A DNA stretch of 56,575 bases, from assembly GCA_026989655.1 (NCBI GenBank), contig JALSIX010000099.1, forward strand, positions 1 to 56,575, given 5' to 3'. A program made the position numbers and the translations under genes. Positions 43,166 through 50,122 of this stretch are shown here, one piece after another. The stretch comes from Caldilineaceae bacterium. Its GTDB lineage: Bacteria > Chloroflexota > Anaerolineae > Caldilineales > Caldilineaceae. Every line of letters begins with the position of its first letter. The stretch's first letter is position 1. The notes under the pieces were generated by a model, which did no database searches, was not told where the DNA came from, and worked only from the letters and a program-made list of their open reading frames with translations.

Positions 43166-43798
43166 TCAAGGTGGGGGCAGCGGGCGCCCCCATTGGCCGA
43201 AGTAGACCATCTCCGCCAGAGGAATCCGAGATCGGGGGGCCAGCTCCTGCTCGCGAAGCCTCTCGGGCAGCTCCTCAGGACGGCCCAGATACCCGATGGC
43301 CGCCATGACCACCGGTTCGTAGCCCTCGGGCACCCGGGCCGCCTCCCGGGCCTTCTCCGGGCTGAACCCGGCCATCTGGTGGACGTACAGCTCCTCGGCA
43401 GTGGCCTGGACGGTCAGGTGGGCCATGGCCTGCCCCAGGTCGTACCAGGCATGGCGGTTGGGCCGCCCGTTGTGCGTGAAGACGGTCTTGGCGCAGCCCA
43501 GGAGCAGGACCGGGGCCCGGTGGGCCCAACGCCGGTTCCCCTCCACCAGACAGTCCAGGAGCCGGGCAAAGGCCTCGGCCGCATCCTGGGTGGCCAGGAC
43601 GAAGCGCCAGGGCTGCTCGTTGCGAGACGAGGGAGCCCAACGTGCGGCCTCGAACAGCCGGCGAAGGGTGGCCCGATCCACGGGGCGGGAGGCAAAGGCG
43701 CGGGGGCTCCAGCGTCGGCGCAGAAGCGGGTGGATCTCCTGTTCGGTCTGGGCCTGTTTCCGGGCCAGGAAGTCCGATTCCATGGGTCTGCCATCCAT
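43166..43798 (-). CDS. Nitroreductase family flavoprotein
   Basis: The 210-residue protein begins its fold with RRRWSPRAFASRPVDRATLR, followed by AARWAPSSRNEQPWRFVLA, the FMN-binding pattern of nitroreductases. The C-terminal part has AIGYLGRPEELPERLRE, the usual GYP/GYL region near the flavin. It reduces nitro compounds, quinones or other electrophiles with NAD(P)H; the physiological substrate is open. The gene is followed by the hydantoinase gene. Upstream, at 43826-43893, is a cluster of short repeats that may regulate it. Confidence 0.88.
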   Translation of the reverse strand: MDGRPMESDFLARKQAQTEQEIHPLLRRRWSPRAFASRPVDRATLRRLFEAARWAPSSRNEQPWRFVLATQDAAEAFARLLDCLVEGNRRWAHRAPVLLLGCAKTVFTHNGRPNRHAWYDLGQAMAHLTVQATAEELYVHQMAGFSPEKAREAARVPEGYEPVVMAAIGYLGRPEELPERLREQELAPRSRIPLAEMVYFGQWGRPLPPP

Positions 43799-43825
43799 CC
43801 TTGTCCGCTCGTCCTATCCGCTTTG

Positions 43826-43893
43826 TTCCCGTATGACCAAGGTTCCCGTATGACCAAGGTGAAATGACCAGGTGAAAAGGTGAAATGACCAGG
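43826..43893. repeat. Cluster of tandem repeats sharing the core ATGACCA
   Basis: Two exact 17-bp units TTCCCGTATGACCAAGG lie at 43826-43842 and 43843-43859. Two exact 13-bp units TGAAATGACCAGG follow at 43860-43872 and 43881-43893, with TGAAAAGG between them. The core ATGACCA occurs four times within 68 bp, 28-95 bp before the nitroreductase start. It may be an operator array or a slipped-strand duplication. Confidence 0.8.
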
Positions 43894-44136
43894 TGCAGCG
43901 GTCACAGCCGCCCTCCCTCCCGGGGCGGGGCCGCACAGCTTCTTCGTATCACAGGCCGGGCGATTGTGCAAATGGCCTTCCGAGGCGCCACCCGGGCCCG
44001 TTGCGGCCGGCCTCGGACATCCGGAGAGGTGCATTCCACGCCAGAGGAAGCGGAGCAGGAGGAAGCGGAGCCCCCTTGCCCGCGGCCATCCACGGAGCGC
44101 CCTGGAACCGAGCTGTCTCTCCGGCACGCCATCGGG

Positions 44137-44142
44137 TATAAT
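44137..44142 (+). promoter_or_regulatory. Consensus -10 (TATAAT) for the cation ATPase operon
   Basis: A perfect TATAAT lies 80 bp before the ATG at 44222. The hexamer 17 bp upstream (TGTCTC) is a poor -35. Confidence 0.42.
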
Positions 44143-44221
44143 GGAACGGACCGTTCACCGGCACACCCTCACCCTGTGCCGGGTCCCTGTCCAGAGCGAA
44201 GAGCTGGATCCCAACGCCCAC

Positions 44222-47137
44222 ATGATGACCCGTCTCCGTGCCTCCGAGCGCCCCACCCACACCCCACCTCCTCGGGCCGAACGGGGATCTGCTCCGGAGA
44301 CCCCCTGGCCCATGCTCCCCGGGGCAGAGGTGGCCGCCCGCCTGGGCGTGGATCCGGCTGTGGGCCTCTCGGAGGAGGAGGCCCGGCGTCGACTGGCCGA
44401 ACACGGCCCCAACGAACTCCAGGAGAGCCAGGGCCGGGGCCCCCTGGCCATTCTGGCGGAACAGATCGGGGAACCCCTGACCCTGATCCTGGTGATGGCC
44501 GCGGCCGTGGCGGGGGCCATCTGGTGGCTGGAGGCCGATGGCTCGGAGGCCTTGCCCTACGACAGCCTGGTCATCCTGGCCATCGTGGTGCTCAACGCGG
44601 CCCTGGGGTTCATCCAGGAATACCGAGCCGAACAGGCCGTGGCCGCGCTCCAGAGGATGACCGCCCCGGAGTCCACGGTACGCCGGGAGGGGCGCATTCG
44701 ACGCGTTCCGGCCCGGGAGGTGGTTCCCGGAGATCTCCTCCTCCTGGAGGCCGGCGACCGGGTGCCCGCCGATGCCCGGTTGCTGCACACGGTGAACCTG
44801 GAGGTGGACGAGGCCCCCCTCACCGGCGAGTCGGTCCCGGTCCACAAGCACCCCCGCCCCCTGGACGATCCCCAGACCGAGCTCGGGGACCAGGTCAACA
44901 TGGTCTTCATGGGCACGGTGGTCACCTACGGCCGGGGGGAGGCCGTGGTGGTGGCCACAGGCATGGCCACGGCCATGGGCCGGATCGCCCATCTGCTCCA
45001 GACCACCGAGGACTCCGACACCCCTCTCCAACGGGATCTGGCCCGGGTGGGACGCCAGCTGGGCATGGCTGTCCTGGCCATTGCCGGGGTGGTGACCCTG
45101 GCCGGGATCCTGCGGACCGGGGAGCTCTCCCTGGAAGTGGCCTTGGACATGTTCCTCTTCGGCGTGGCCCTGGCCGTGGCCGCCATTCCCGAAGGGCTGC
45201 CCGCGGTGGTCACGGTGGTGTTGGCCCTGGGCATGCGCCGGATGGCCGAGCGCAACGCCATCGTGCGGCGGCTGCCAGCGGTGGAGACCCTGGGCAGTGC
45301 CACGGTGATCTGCAGCGACAAGACGGGAACCCTGACCCGAAACGAGATGACCGTGGTGGAGATCCTGTTGGGGGTGGACCGGGTCGTCCACGTGGAGGGG
45401 GAAGGATACCGGCCCCAAGGCCGCTTCTTCACAGAGCAGGGCCCCCTGCTCCCCGCGCAGGATCCGGACCTGCGCTGGTTGGCCCGGATCGCGGCCCTGA
45501 ACAACGACGCCCAACTGGCGCAGACCGAGGAGGGGCGGTGGCAGGTGATGGGGGATCCCACCGAGGGCGCGCTCCTGGTGCTGGCCCACAAGGCCGGCAT
45601 CGACCCGGATCGGCTCCGGGCGGAATGCCCCCGGATGGGCGAGATCCCCTTCAGCTCCGAACGGAAACGGATGACCACCGTGCATCCCATGGACGGCACT
45701 CCGGTGGCCGTGGTCAAGGGCGCACCGGAGGTGCTGCTGGAACGATGCGATCGGGTACGAGACCGGGGCACCGTCCGCCCCTTGGAGGACCGGGATCGGG
45801 AGGCTCTCCGCGCGCAGAACGAGACCTTTGCAGCCCAGGCCCTGCGCACCCTGGCCCTGGCCTCTCGCGCCCTGGAGGGGGGCCAACCGGCCGCGGAGGA
45901 ATGGGACCCGGAGACGGTGGAACGGGGCCTGATCTGGGAGGGGCTGGTGGGCATGATGGATCCCCCCCGGCCCGAGGCCCGCTCCGCGGTCCAGGTGGCC
46001 CAACGGGCGGGGATCCGTACCCTCCTGATCACCGGAGACCATGGGCTCACCGCGCTGGCCATTGCCCAGGAACTGGGGATCGCCGGTCCCCAGGACCGGG
46101 TGGTCACCGGCGCGGAGCTCTCGGCCATGGATGGCAGAACCCTGGAGGAGGTGGTCCAGGAGGTCTCCGTCTACGCCCGGGTGAACCCGGAACACAAGCT
46201 GCGCCTGGTGGAGGCGCTGAAGGCCCATGGCCATGTGGTGGCCATGACCGGGGACGGGGTGAACGACGCGCCGGCCCTCCGCCGAGCCGACATCGGCGTG
46301 GCCATGGGGATCACCGGCACAGAGGTGAGCAAGGAGGCCGCGGACATGATCCTGGCCGACGACAACTACGCCACCATGGTGGCGGCCGTGGCCGAGGGCC
46401 GCACCATCCTGGACAACATCACCAAGTTCCTCCGCTACCTGCTGAGCAGCAACATGGGCGAGGTGATGACCATGTTCAGCGCCATGGTGCTGGCCGGGGC
46501 CCTGGCGCTGACCGTGGATGGCCGGGCCTTCCTGCCGTTGTTGGCCGCCCAGATCCTCTGGATCAACCTGGTGACCGACGGAGGCCCCGCCCTGGCCATG
46601 GGCGTGGACCCCCCGGAGCCGGATCTCATGGAGCGCCCTCCTCGGCCTCTCCATGCTCCCATCATCGACCGCACCATGTGGGCCTTCATCCTCATGGCCG
46701 GAACCGTCATGGCCCTGGGCAGCCTCTTCATCCTCGACAGCTACCTGCCCGGAGGCTGGACCGACTGGCGAGTGCCGGGCCCAGACCGAGAGGCGGACCT
46801 CGAACACGCCCGCACGGTGGTCTTCACGGCCCTGGTGCTGTTCCAACTGGTGAACGCGTTCAACTGCCGCAGCGGCTGGCGCAGCGTCCTGGGGATGGAA
46901 CAGGGCCCGAACCCCTGGCTCTGGGTGGCGGTGACGGTGAGCCTGGCCCTCCACATGGCCGTGATCTACTGGAGTCCGCTGCAACAGGCCTTTGACACGG
47001 TCCCCCTGGACCTGGCAGACTGGCTGGTGGCCGTGGCTGTGGCCCTCACCCTTCTCCTGGCCGCAGAGGTGTTCAAAGTCTGGGTGCGGCGACAACGGGC
47101 CCGACCCCAGGGCTCCCGGAGCCGCCCACCCCAATAG
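44222..47137 (+). CDS. P2-type cation-transporting ATPase (calcium-type)
   Basis: The 971-residue pump has the full P-type ATPase layout. It has an N-terminal cation ATPase domain, the actuator motif LTGESVPV and the membrane motif AIPEGLPAVVTVVLALGMRR. The phosphorylation site is CSDKTGTLTRNEM with Asp366. The nucleotide domain has KGAPEVLLERC, and the hinge is AMTGDGVNDAPALRRADIGV. The C-terminal helices contain NLVTDGGPALAMGVDPPE. PEGLP and the NxxTD-type segment place it with P2A/P2B pumps, so calcium or manganese efflux is likely; sodium or potassium types are less likely. The first 35 residues are Pro-rich. Start at 44222 (or 44225) is by position, as the ribosome-binding site is weak. 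A LolA-like gene follows after 20 bp. Confidence 0.93.
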   Translation: MMTRLRASERPTHTPPPRAERGSAPETPWPMLPGAEVAARLGVDPAVGLSEEEARRRLAEHGPNELQESQGRGPLAILAEQIGEPLTLILVMAAAVAGAIWWLEADGSEALPYDSLVILAIVVLNAALGFIQEYRAEQAVAALQRMTAPESTVRREGRIRRVPAREVVPGDLLLLEAGDRVPADARLLHTVNLEVDEAPLTGESVPVHKHPRPLDDPQTELGDQVNMVFMGTVVTYGRGEAVVVATGMATAMGRIAHLLQTTEDSDTPLQRDLARVGRQLGMAVLAIAGVVTLAGILRTGELSLEVALDMFLFGVALAVAAIPEGLPAVVTVVLALGMRRMAERNAIVRRLPAVETLGSATVICSDKTGTLTRNEMTVVEILLGVDRVVHVEGEGYRPQGRFFTEQGPLLPAQDPDLRWLARIAALNNDAQLAQTEEGRWQVMGDPTEGALLVLAHKAGIDPDRLRAECPRMGEIPFSSERKRMTTVHPMDGTPVAVVKGAPEVLLERCDRVRDRGTVRPLEDRDREALRAQNETFAAQALRTLALASRALEGGQPAAEEWDPETVERGLIWEGLVGMMDPPRPEARSAVQVAQRAGIRTLLITGDHGLTALAIAQELGIAGPQDRVVTGAELSAMDGRTLEEVVQEVSVYARVNPEHKLRLVEALKAHGHVVAMTGDGVNDAPALRRADIGVAMGITGTEVSKEAADMILADDNYATMVAAVAEGRTILDNITKFLRYLLSSNMGEVMTMFSAMVLAGALALTVDGRAFLPLLAAQILWINLVTDGGPALAMGVDPPEPDLMERPPRPLHAPIIDRTMWAFILMAGTVMALGSLFILDSYLPGGWTDWRVPGPDREADLEHARTVVFTALVLFQLVNAFNCRSGWRSVLGMEQGPNPWLWVAVTVSLALHMAVIYWSPLQQAFDTVPLDLADWLVAVAVALTLLLAAEVFKVWVRRQRARPQGSRSRPPQ

Positions 47138-47157
47138 TCCACGGAGTGCCTGGTGCC

Positions 47158-47841
47158 ATGAACCGAGAACGTCTCTGGATCCTGGCCGGTATGGCCGGGC
47201 TGCTCCTGGTAGCTGCCGGGATCTACCAGTTCCGCATCCGCCGGCTCCCAGAACCGAGCGCGCTGCTCCAACGGATGGACGCAGGTCTGGCCCAGCTCCA
47301 GACCGTCCAGGGTCGGTTGTCCCTCTCCCTCAACGATGTGGCCCTGGAACAGGAGATGTGGCTTCGGCTTCCCGACGAGCTGCGCGCGGAGATCGAGGAA
47401 GGGCCGGCGCCCATGGCCGGGAGCATCCTGGTGGTGAACCGACAGGAGACCTGGATGTACACGCCGGACCTCCAGACAGCCATGGTGGCCAGCCGGGTGG
47501 ACTCCATGGAGACCGACGTGGACACCTCCATCTTCCTCACCCTCCACGAACAGATCCGCCAGGCCCTGGCCGAGGCGGACACGGTGCAGGTCACGGGGTG
47601 GGAGCGGGTGGCCCGCCGACGGGCCCTGCGGGTGGAGATGACCTGGCCAGAGGATGCATCCTCCATTCCAGGCACCCAGGCCACCGTGTGGCTGGACAAC
47701 GAGTACCTCTACCCGCTGGCCCTGGAGACCGATGGGGGGCTGTCCATGCGCTTTCGCCTGATCCAGTTCAATCTCCCCCTGGAGGACGCCTACTTCCAGT
47801 TCGTCCCCCCGGCCAGCGTCCAGGTCATCCGCCTGCGCTGA
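47158..47841 (+). CDS. Membrane-anchored LolA/LppX-fold-like lipoprotein-carrier-type protein
   Basis: The 227-residue protein has an N-terminal hydrophobic helix (residues 5-22). A beta-rich domain follows with features of the LolA/LppX outer-membrane-lipoprotein-sorting fold: LQTVQGRLSLSLNDVALEQE, LPDELRAEIEEGP, RRRALRVEMTWPEDA and TVWLDNEYLYPLALETDGG. Members in monoderm bacteria often bind lipids or act as sigma-regulator-like sensors. No Cys lipobox is present, so it is anchored by the helix or secreted. GTG 47146 is an alternative start four codons upstream. It sits between the cation ATPase and an MFS gene, probably on the same transcript. Confidence 0.68.
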   Translation: MNRERLWILAGMAGLLLVAAGIYQFRIRRLPEPSALLQRMDAGLAQLQTVQGRLSLSLNDVALEQEMWLRLPDELRAEIEEGPAPMAGSILVVNRQETWMYTPDLQTAMVASRVDSMETDVDTSIFLTLHEQIRQALAEADTVQVTGWERVARRRALRVEMTWPEDASSIPGTQATVWLDNEYLYPLALETDGGLSMRFRLIQFNLPLEDAYFQFVPPASVQVIRLR

Positions 47842-47865
47842 GCCGCTTCGCCAGAGGCATCCCCC

Positions 47866-49092
47866 GTGCAACGCCCTCCCCGCAGTCGATGGCAGATCCA
47901 GACCGTCCCCCAGCTCCTGACCATGGCGGTGGCCGTGCGCCTGGCCGTGGACACGGCCACCCAGCTCTTCGGACCCTTCCTGTCCATCTTCGCGCGGGGC
48001 CTGGGAATGGACATGATCGCGCTGGGGCGCATGGCCAGCCTGCGCAGCGCGATCGGCGTGGCCGCCCCCCTGTTCGGCACCGCGGCCGATCGAATGGGCT
48101 ATCGACCCGTCCTCCGCCTGGCCCTGGCCCTGGCCGGACTGGGCATGTGGCTCATCCCTCTCAGCCCGGGCCGGCCGTGGCTGTTGGCCCTGGGCATGCT
48201 GTGCACCGGGGCCGGACTGTCGGGGTTCGTCCCCACCCTGCAGGCCTATGTCAGCGCCCAACTTCCCTACGCGAACCGAGCCCGAGGACTGGGCATCCTG
48301 GAATATGCCTGGGCGCTCTCCGGGATCCTGGGCCTCTCGGCCATGGGGTGGCTCATCCAGCGCCACGGCTGGCCGGCCCCCTTCTGGACCCTAGGCGGCA
48401 GCCTCCTCCTGGGAGCGTGGCTGTTCGGGCTCCTCCCTCCCGCGGCCCGCCCTGGAGCCCGGAGCACTCGGAAGAAACCACTCCGCTTCGGCTACCCCGA
48501 ACTGGTCCGCTTCCTGACCTTTCCCCGCAACGGGCCCGTTGTCTATGCGAATATCGCCGTCACCGCATGGCTCTTCTTCGCCCAGGTACACATCCTCCTG
48601 GTCCACGGGAGCTGGCTGGAGCGGGAGTACGGCCTACAGCCCCAGGCCCTGGGCCTGGTGGCCCTGCTGCAGGGCCTGGCCGACCTGGTGGGAAGCGGCA
48701 CCGCATCCCTGGTGGTGGACCGGGTGGGCAAACGCCGGGCCGTGATGGCCGGCACCGCGGCCATCACCCTGACCTACTTCGCGCTGCCCTTCCTGAACAC
48801 GGGATTGGTCCCGGCCGTGATCTCCCTGCTCCTGACCCGGGTGGCCTTCGAGTTCATCGTGGTGAGCAACCTGACCCTGCTCAGCGAGCACGTGCCCACC
48901 GCCCGCGGGAAGGTCATGTCCCTGAACGCGGCCTTCGTCCTCCTGGCCATCACCCTCACCGGCATCACCGGCCCCTGGGCCTACACCCATTTCGGCGTGT
49001 GGGGCCTGGGGCCCGTCTCCGGGGTGAGCGGCCTGATCGCCCTGGCCATCCTGGCCTGGAAGGTCACCGAACCCCGACCGAGCTCGCCGTGA
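47866..49092 (+). CDS. Major facilitator superfamily transporter
   Basis: The 408-residue protein has about twelve membrane helices in two six-helix halves separated by a basic loop near residues 195-215 (ARSTRKKPLRFG). The loop between helices 2 and 3 contains GTAADRMGYRPVL, the MFS signature form GxxxDRxGxR. A second copy, LVVDRVGKRRAV, is at the matching place in the second half. It moves small solutes, most likely outward by drug/proton exchange, but the substrate is unknown. The start is GTG 47866. The gene lies 24 bp after the LolA-like gene. Confidence 0.88.
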   Translation: MQRPPRSRWQIQTVPQLLTMAVAVRLAVDTATQLFGPFLSIFARGLGMDMIALGRMASLRSAIGVAAPLFGTAADRMGYRPVLRLALALAGLGMWLIPLSPGRPWLLALGMLCTGAGLSGFVPTLQAYVSAQLPYANRARGLGILEYAWALSGILGLSAMGWLIQRHGWPAPFWTLGGSLLLGAWLFGLLPPAARPGARSTRKKPLRFGYPELVRFLTFPRNGPVVYANIAVTAWLFFAQVHILLVHGSWLEREYGLQPQALGLVALLQGLADLVGSGTASLVVDRVGKRRAVMAGTAAITLTYFALPFLNTGLVPAVISLLLTRVAFEFIVVSNLTLLSEHVPTARGKVMSLNAAFVLLAITLTGITGPWAYTHFGVWGLGPVSGVSGLIALAILAWKVTEPRPSSP

Positions 49093-49138
49093 GGCATGGG
49101 AGGCCACCGCCTGGTTCGCCTTCCCCCGAGGATTGCCC

Positions 49139-49144
49139 TATAAT
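49139..49144 (+). promoter_or_regulatory. Consensus -10 (TATAAT) for the translin unit
   Basis: A perfect TATAAT lies 65 bp before the ATG at 49210. A weak -35 (TTCGCC, 49115-49120) is 18 bp upstream. A 9-bp direct repeat (ATGTTCGAG at 49143-49151 and 49154-49162, 11-bp period) covers the likely start of transcription and may be a regulator site. Confidence 0.45.
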
Positions 49145-49209
49145 GTTCGAGTGATGTTCGAGGAAGCAGCCACCGAGGTGCCACACCCGCCCAAGGGGAG
49201 CGAGCACGG

Positions 49210-49857
49210 ATGCCCGCGGATCCACACCTGACCGAGATCGTCGAGTCCATCGTCCAGGAACTGGACGCCCTCACCCAGGTCCGGGACCAGGCCCTGCAAC
49301 ACAGCCGCAGCCTGATCCGGACCTGTGCCCGGGCCATCCGGGCCATGCATCGTCACCAGTGGGACACGGCCCAGGCCCTGCTGGCAGAGGCCCAGGAGCT
49401 GGCCCGGGCCCTCACCGACCCCCTGGCCCCGTATCCCGCCCTCTACTACAGCGGCTACACCCAGGACGCGTTGAAGGAGCTGGTGGAGGCCCACCTGCTC
49501 TCGGCCCTCCTCCGCGATCGGCCCATCCCAACCCCCGCCGACCTGGCCGTGCCCTCGTCCACCTATCTGCTGGGCCTGACCGAGGCGGCCACGGAGCTGC
49601 GACGCTTTGCCCTGGACCTGATGCGCCAGGACCGGGTGGCCGAGGCCGAACCCTACCTGGCCATCATGGACGAGATCTACGGTCTGTTGCTCACCGTGGA
49701 TTTCCCCGACGCGGTCACAGGAGGGCTGCGTCGTCAGACCGATGTGTTGCGGGGCGTGGTGGAGCGCACCCGGGGCGATCTCACCCTGTCGCTCCGCCAG
49801 GAACGGCTGCGAGGAGCGTTGACGCGGCTGGAGGCCCGCCTGGACTCCACGGAGTAG
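49210..49857 (+). CDS. Translin-family RNA/DNA-binding protein
   Basis: The 215-residue all-helical protein matches the translin superfamily. It has the N-terminal helix EIVESIVQELDALTQVRDQA, the middle YSGYTQDALKELVEAHLLSA and the highly conserved end LTVDFPDAVTGGLRRQTDVL, then RGVVERTRGDLTLSLRQERL. Translin forms octameric rings that bind single-stranded RNA or DNA; its eukaryotic partner TRAX adds RNase activity. The acidic catalytic residues of TRAX are not obvious, so this one may only bind nucleic acid. Bacterial members are few and known mainly from Chloroflexota and some archaea. It is followed after 4 bp by a small Cas4-like gene and then by a helical-repeat gene, all with good ribosome-binding sites. 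Confidence 0.85.
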   Translation: MPADPHLTEIVESIVQELDALTQVRDQALQHSRSLIRTCARAIRAMHRHQWDTAQALLAEAQELARALTDPLAPYPALYYSGYTQDALKELVEAHLLSALLRDRPIPTPADLAVPSSTYLLGLTEAATELRRFALDLMRQDRVAEAEPYLAIMDEIYGLLLTVDFPDAVTGGLRRQTDVLRGVVERTRGDLTLSLRQERLRGALTRLEARLDSTE

Positions 49858-49861
49858 CGCC

Positions 49862-50119
49862 ATGGCCCGCAGAGATCGGTCCCTGGTCCGGGCCAGCGAC
49901 CTGGCCGCCTGGACCTACTGCCATCGAGCCTGGTGGCTGGCCCACGTACGCGGGGCCCCCCACGAACGCCCGGAACAGCTATCCCGGGGGCAGGACCGAC
50001 ACCGGGCCCATGGGCGCTCGGTCCAGAGCGCCCACCGCCTGCAACAGGCCGGTCGGCTTCTCCTGGTCGCCGGTGGCCTCCTGCTGGCCCTCGCGGCCCT
50101 GGCCAGGCTGGGAGGATAG
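49862..50119 (+). CDS. Small Cas4-like N-terminal fragment with a membrane helix
   Basis: The 85-residue protein begins like the N-terminus of Cas4/PD-(D/E)XK nucleases: RASDLAAWTYCHRAWWLAHV, with the first iron-sulfur-type Cys and the RAWW block, then a GQDRHRAHGR segment (residues 43-52) matching the G-x3-H-x2-G helix. After residue 60, where the nuclease core should follow, it instead ends in a hydrophobic helix (about 64-82). The Asp, Glu and Lys of the active site and the last three Cys are therefore absent. It may be a membrane-tethered nucleic-acid-binding stub or a decayed nuclease. GGAG within the end of the translin gene is its ribosome-binding site. Confidence 0.66.
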   Translation: MARRDRSLVRASDLAAWTYCHRAWWLAHVRGAPHERPEQLSRGQDRHRAHGRSVQSAHRLQQAGRLLLVAGGLLLALAALARLGG

Positions 50120-50122
50120 CCC

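Larger units (their letters stand above)
43799..44221. other. Divergent intergenic region between nitroreductase and cation ATPase
   Basis: This 423-bp gap holds a cluster of tandem repeats near the nitroreductase (43826-43893) and a TATAAT for the ATPase (44137-44142). The middle, about 43900-44130, is plain GC-rich sequence in which I see no gene, RNA or structured element. Confidence 0.55.

Noticed and set aside
44141-44221. Upstream ATG at 44141 as the start of the cation ATPase
   Set aside because: It lies inside the TATAAT -10 element and the added residues have no family match.
43949-47134. Minus-strand frame of about 1060 codons opposite the cation ATPase
   Set aside because: The plus strand encodes every P-type ATPase motif; the opposite frame is His/Gly-rich with no recognisable domain.
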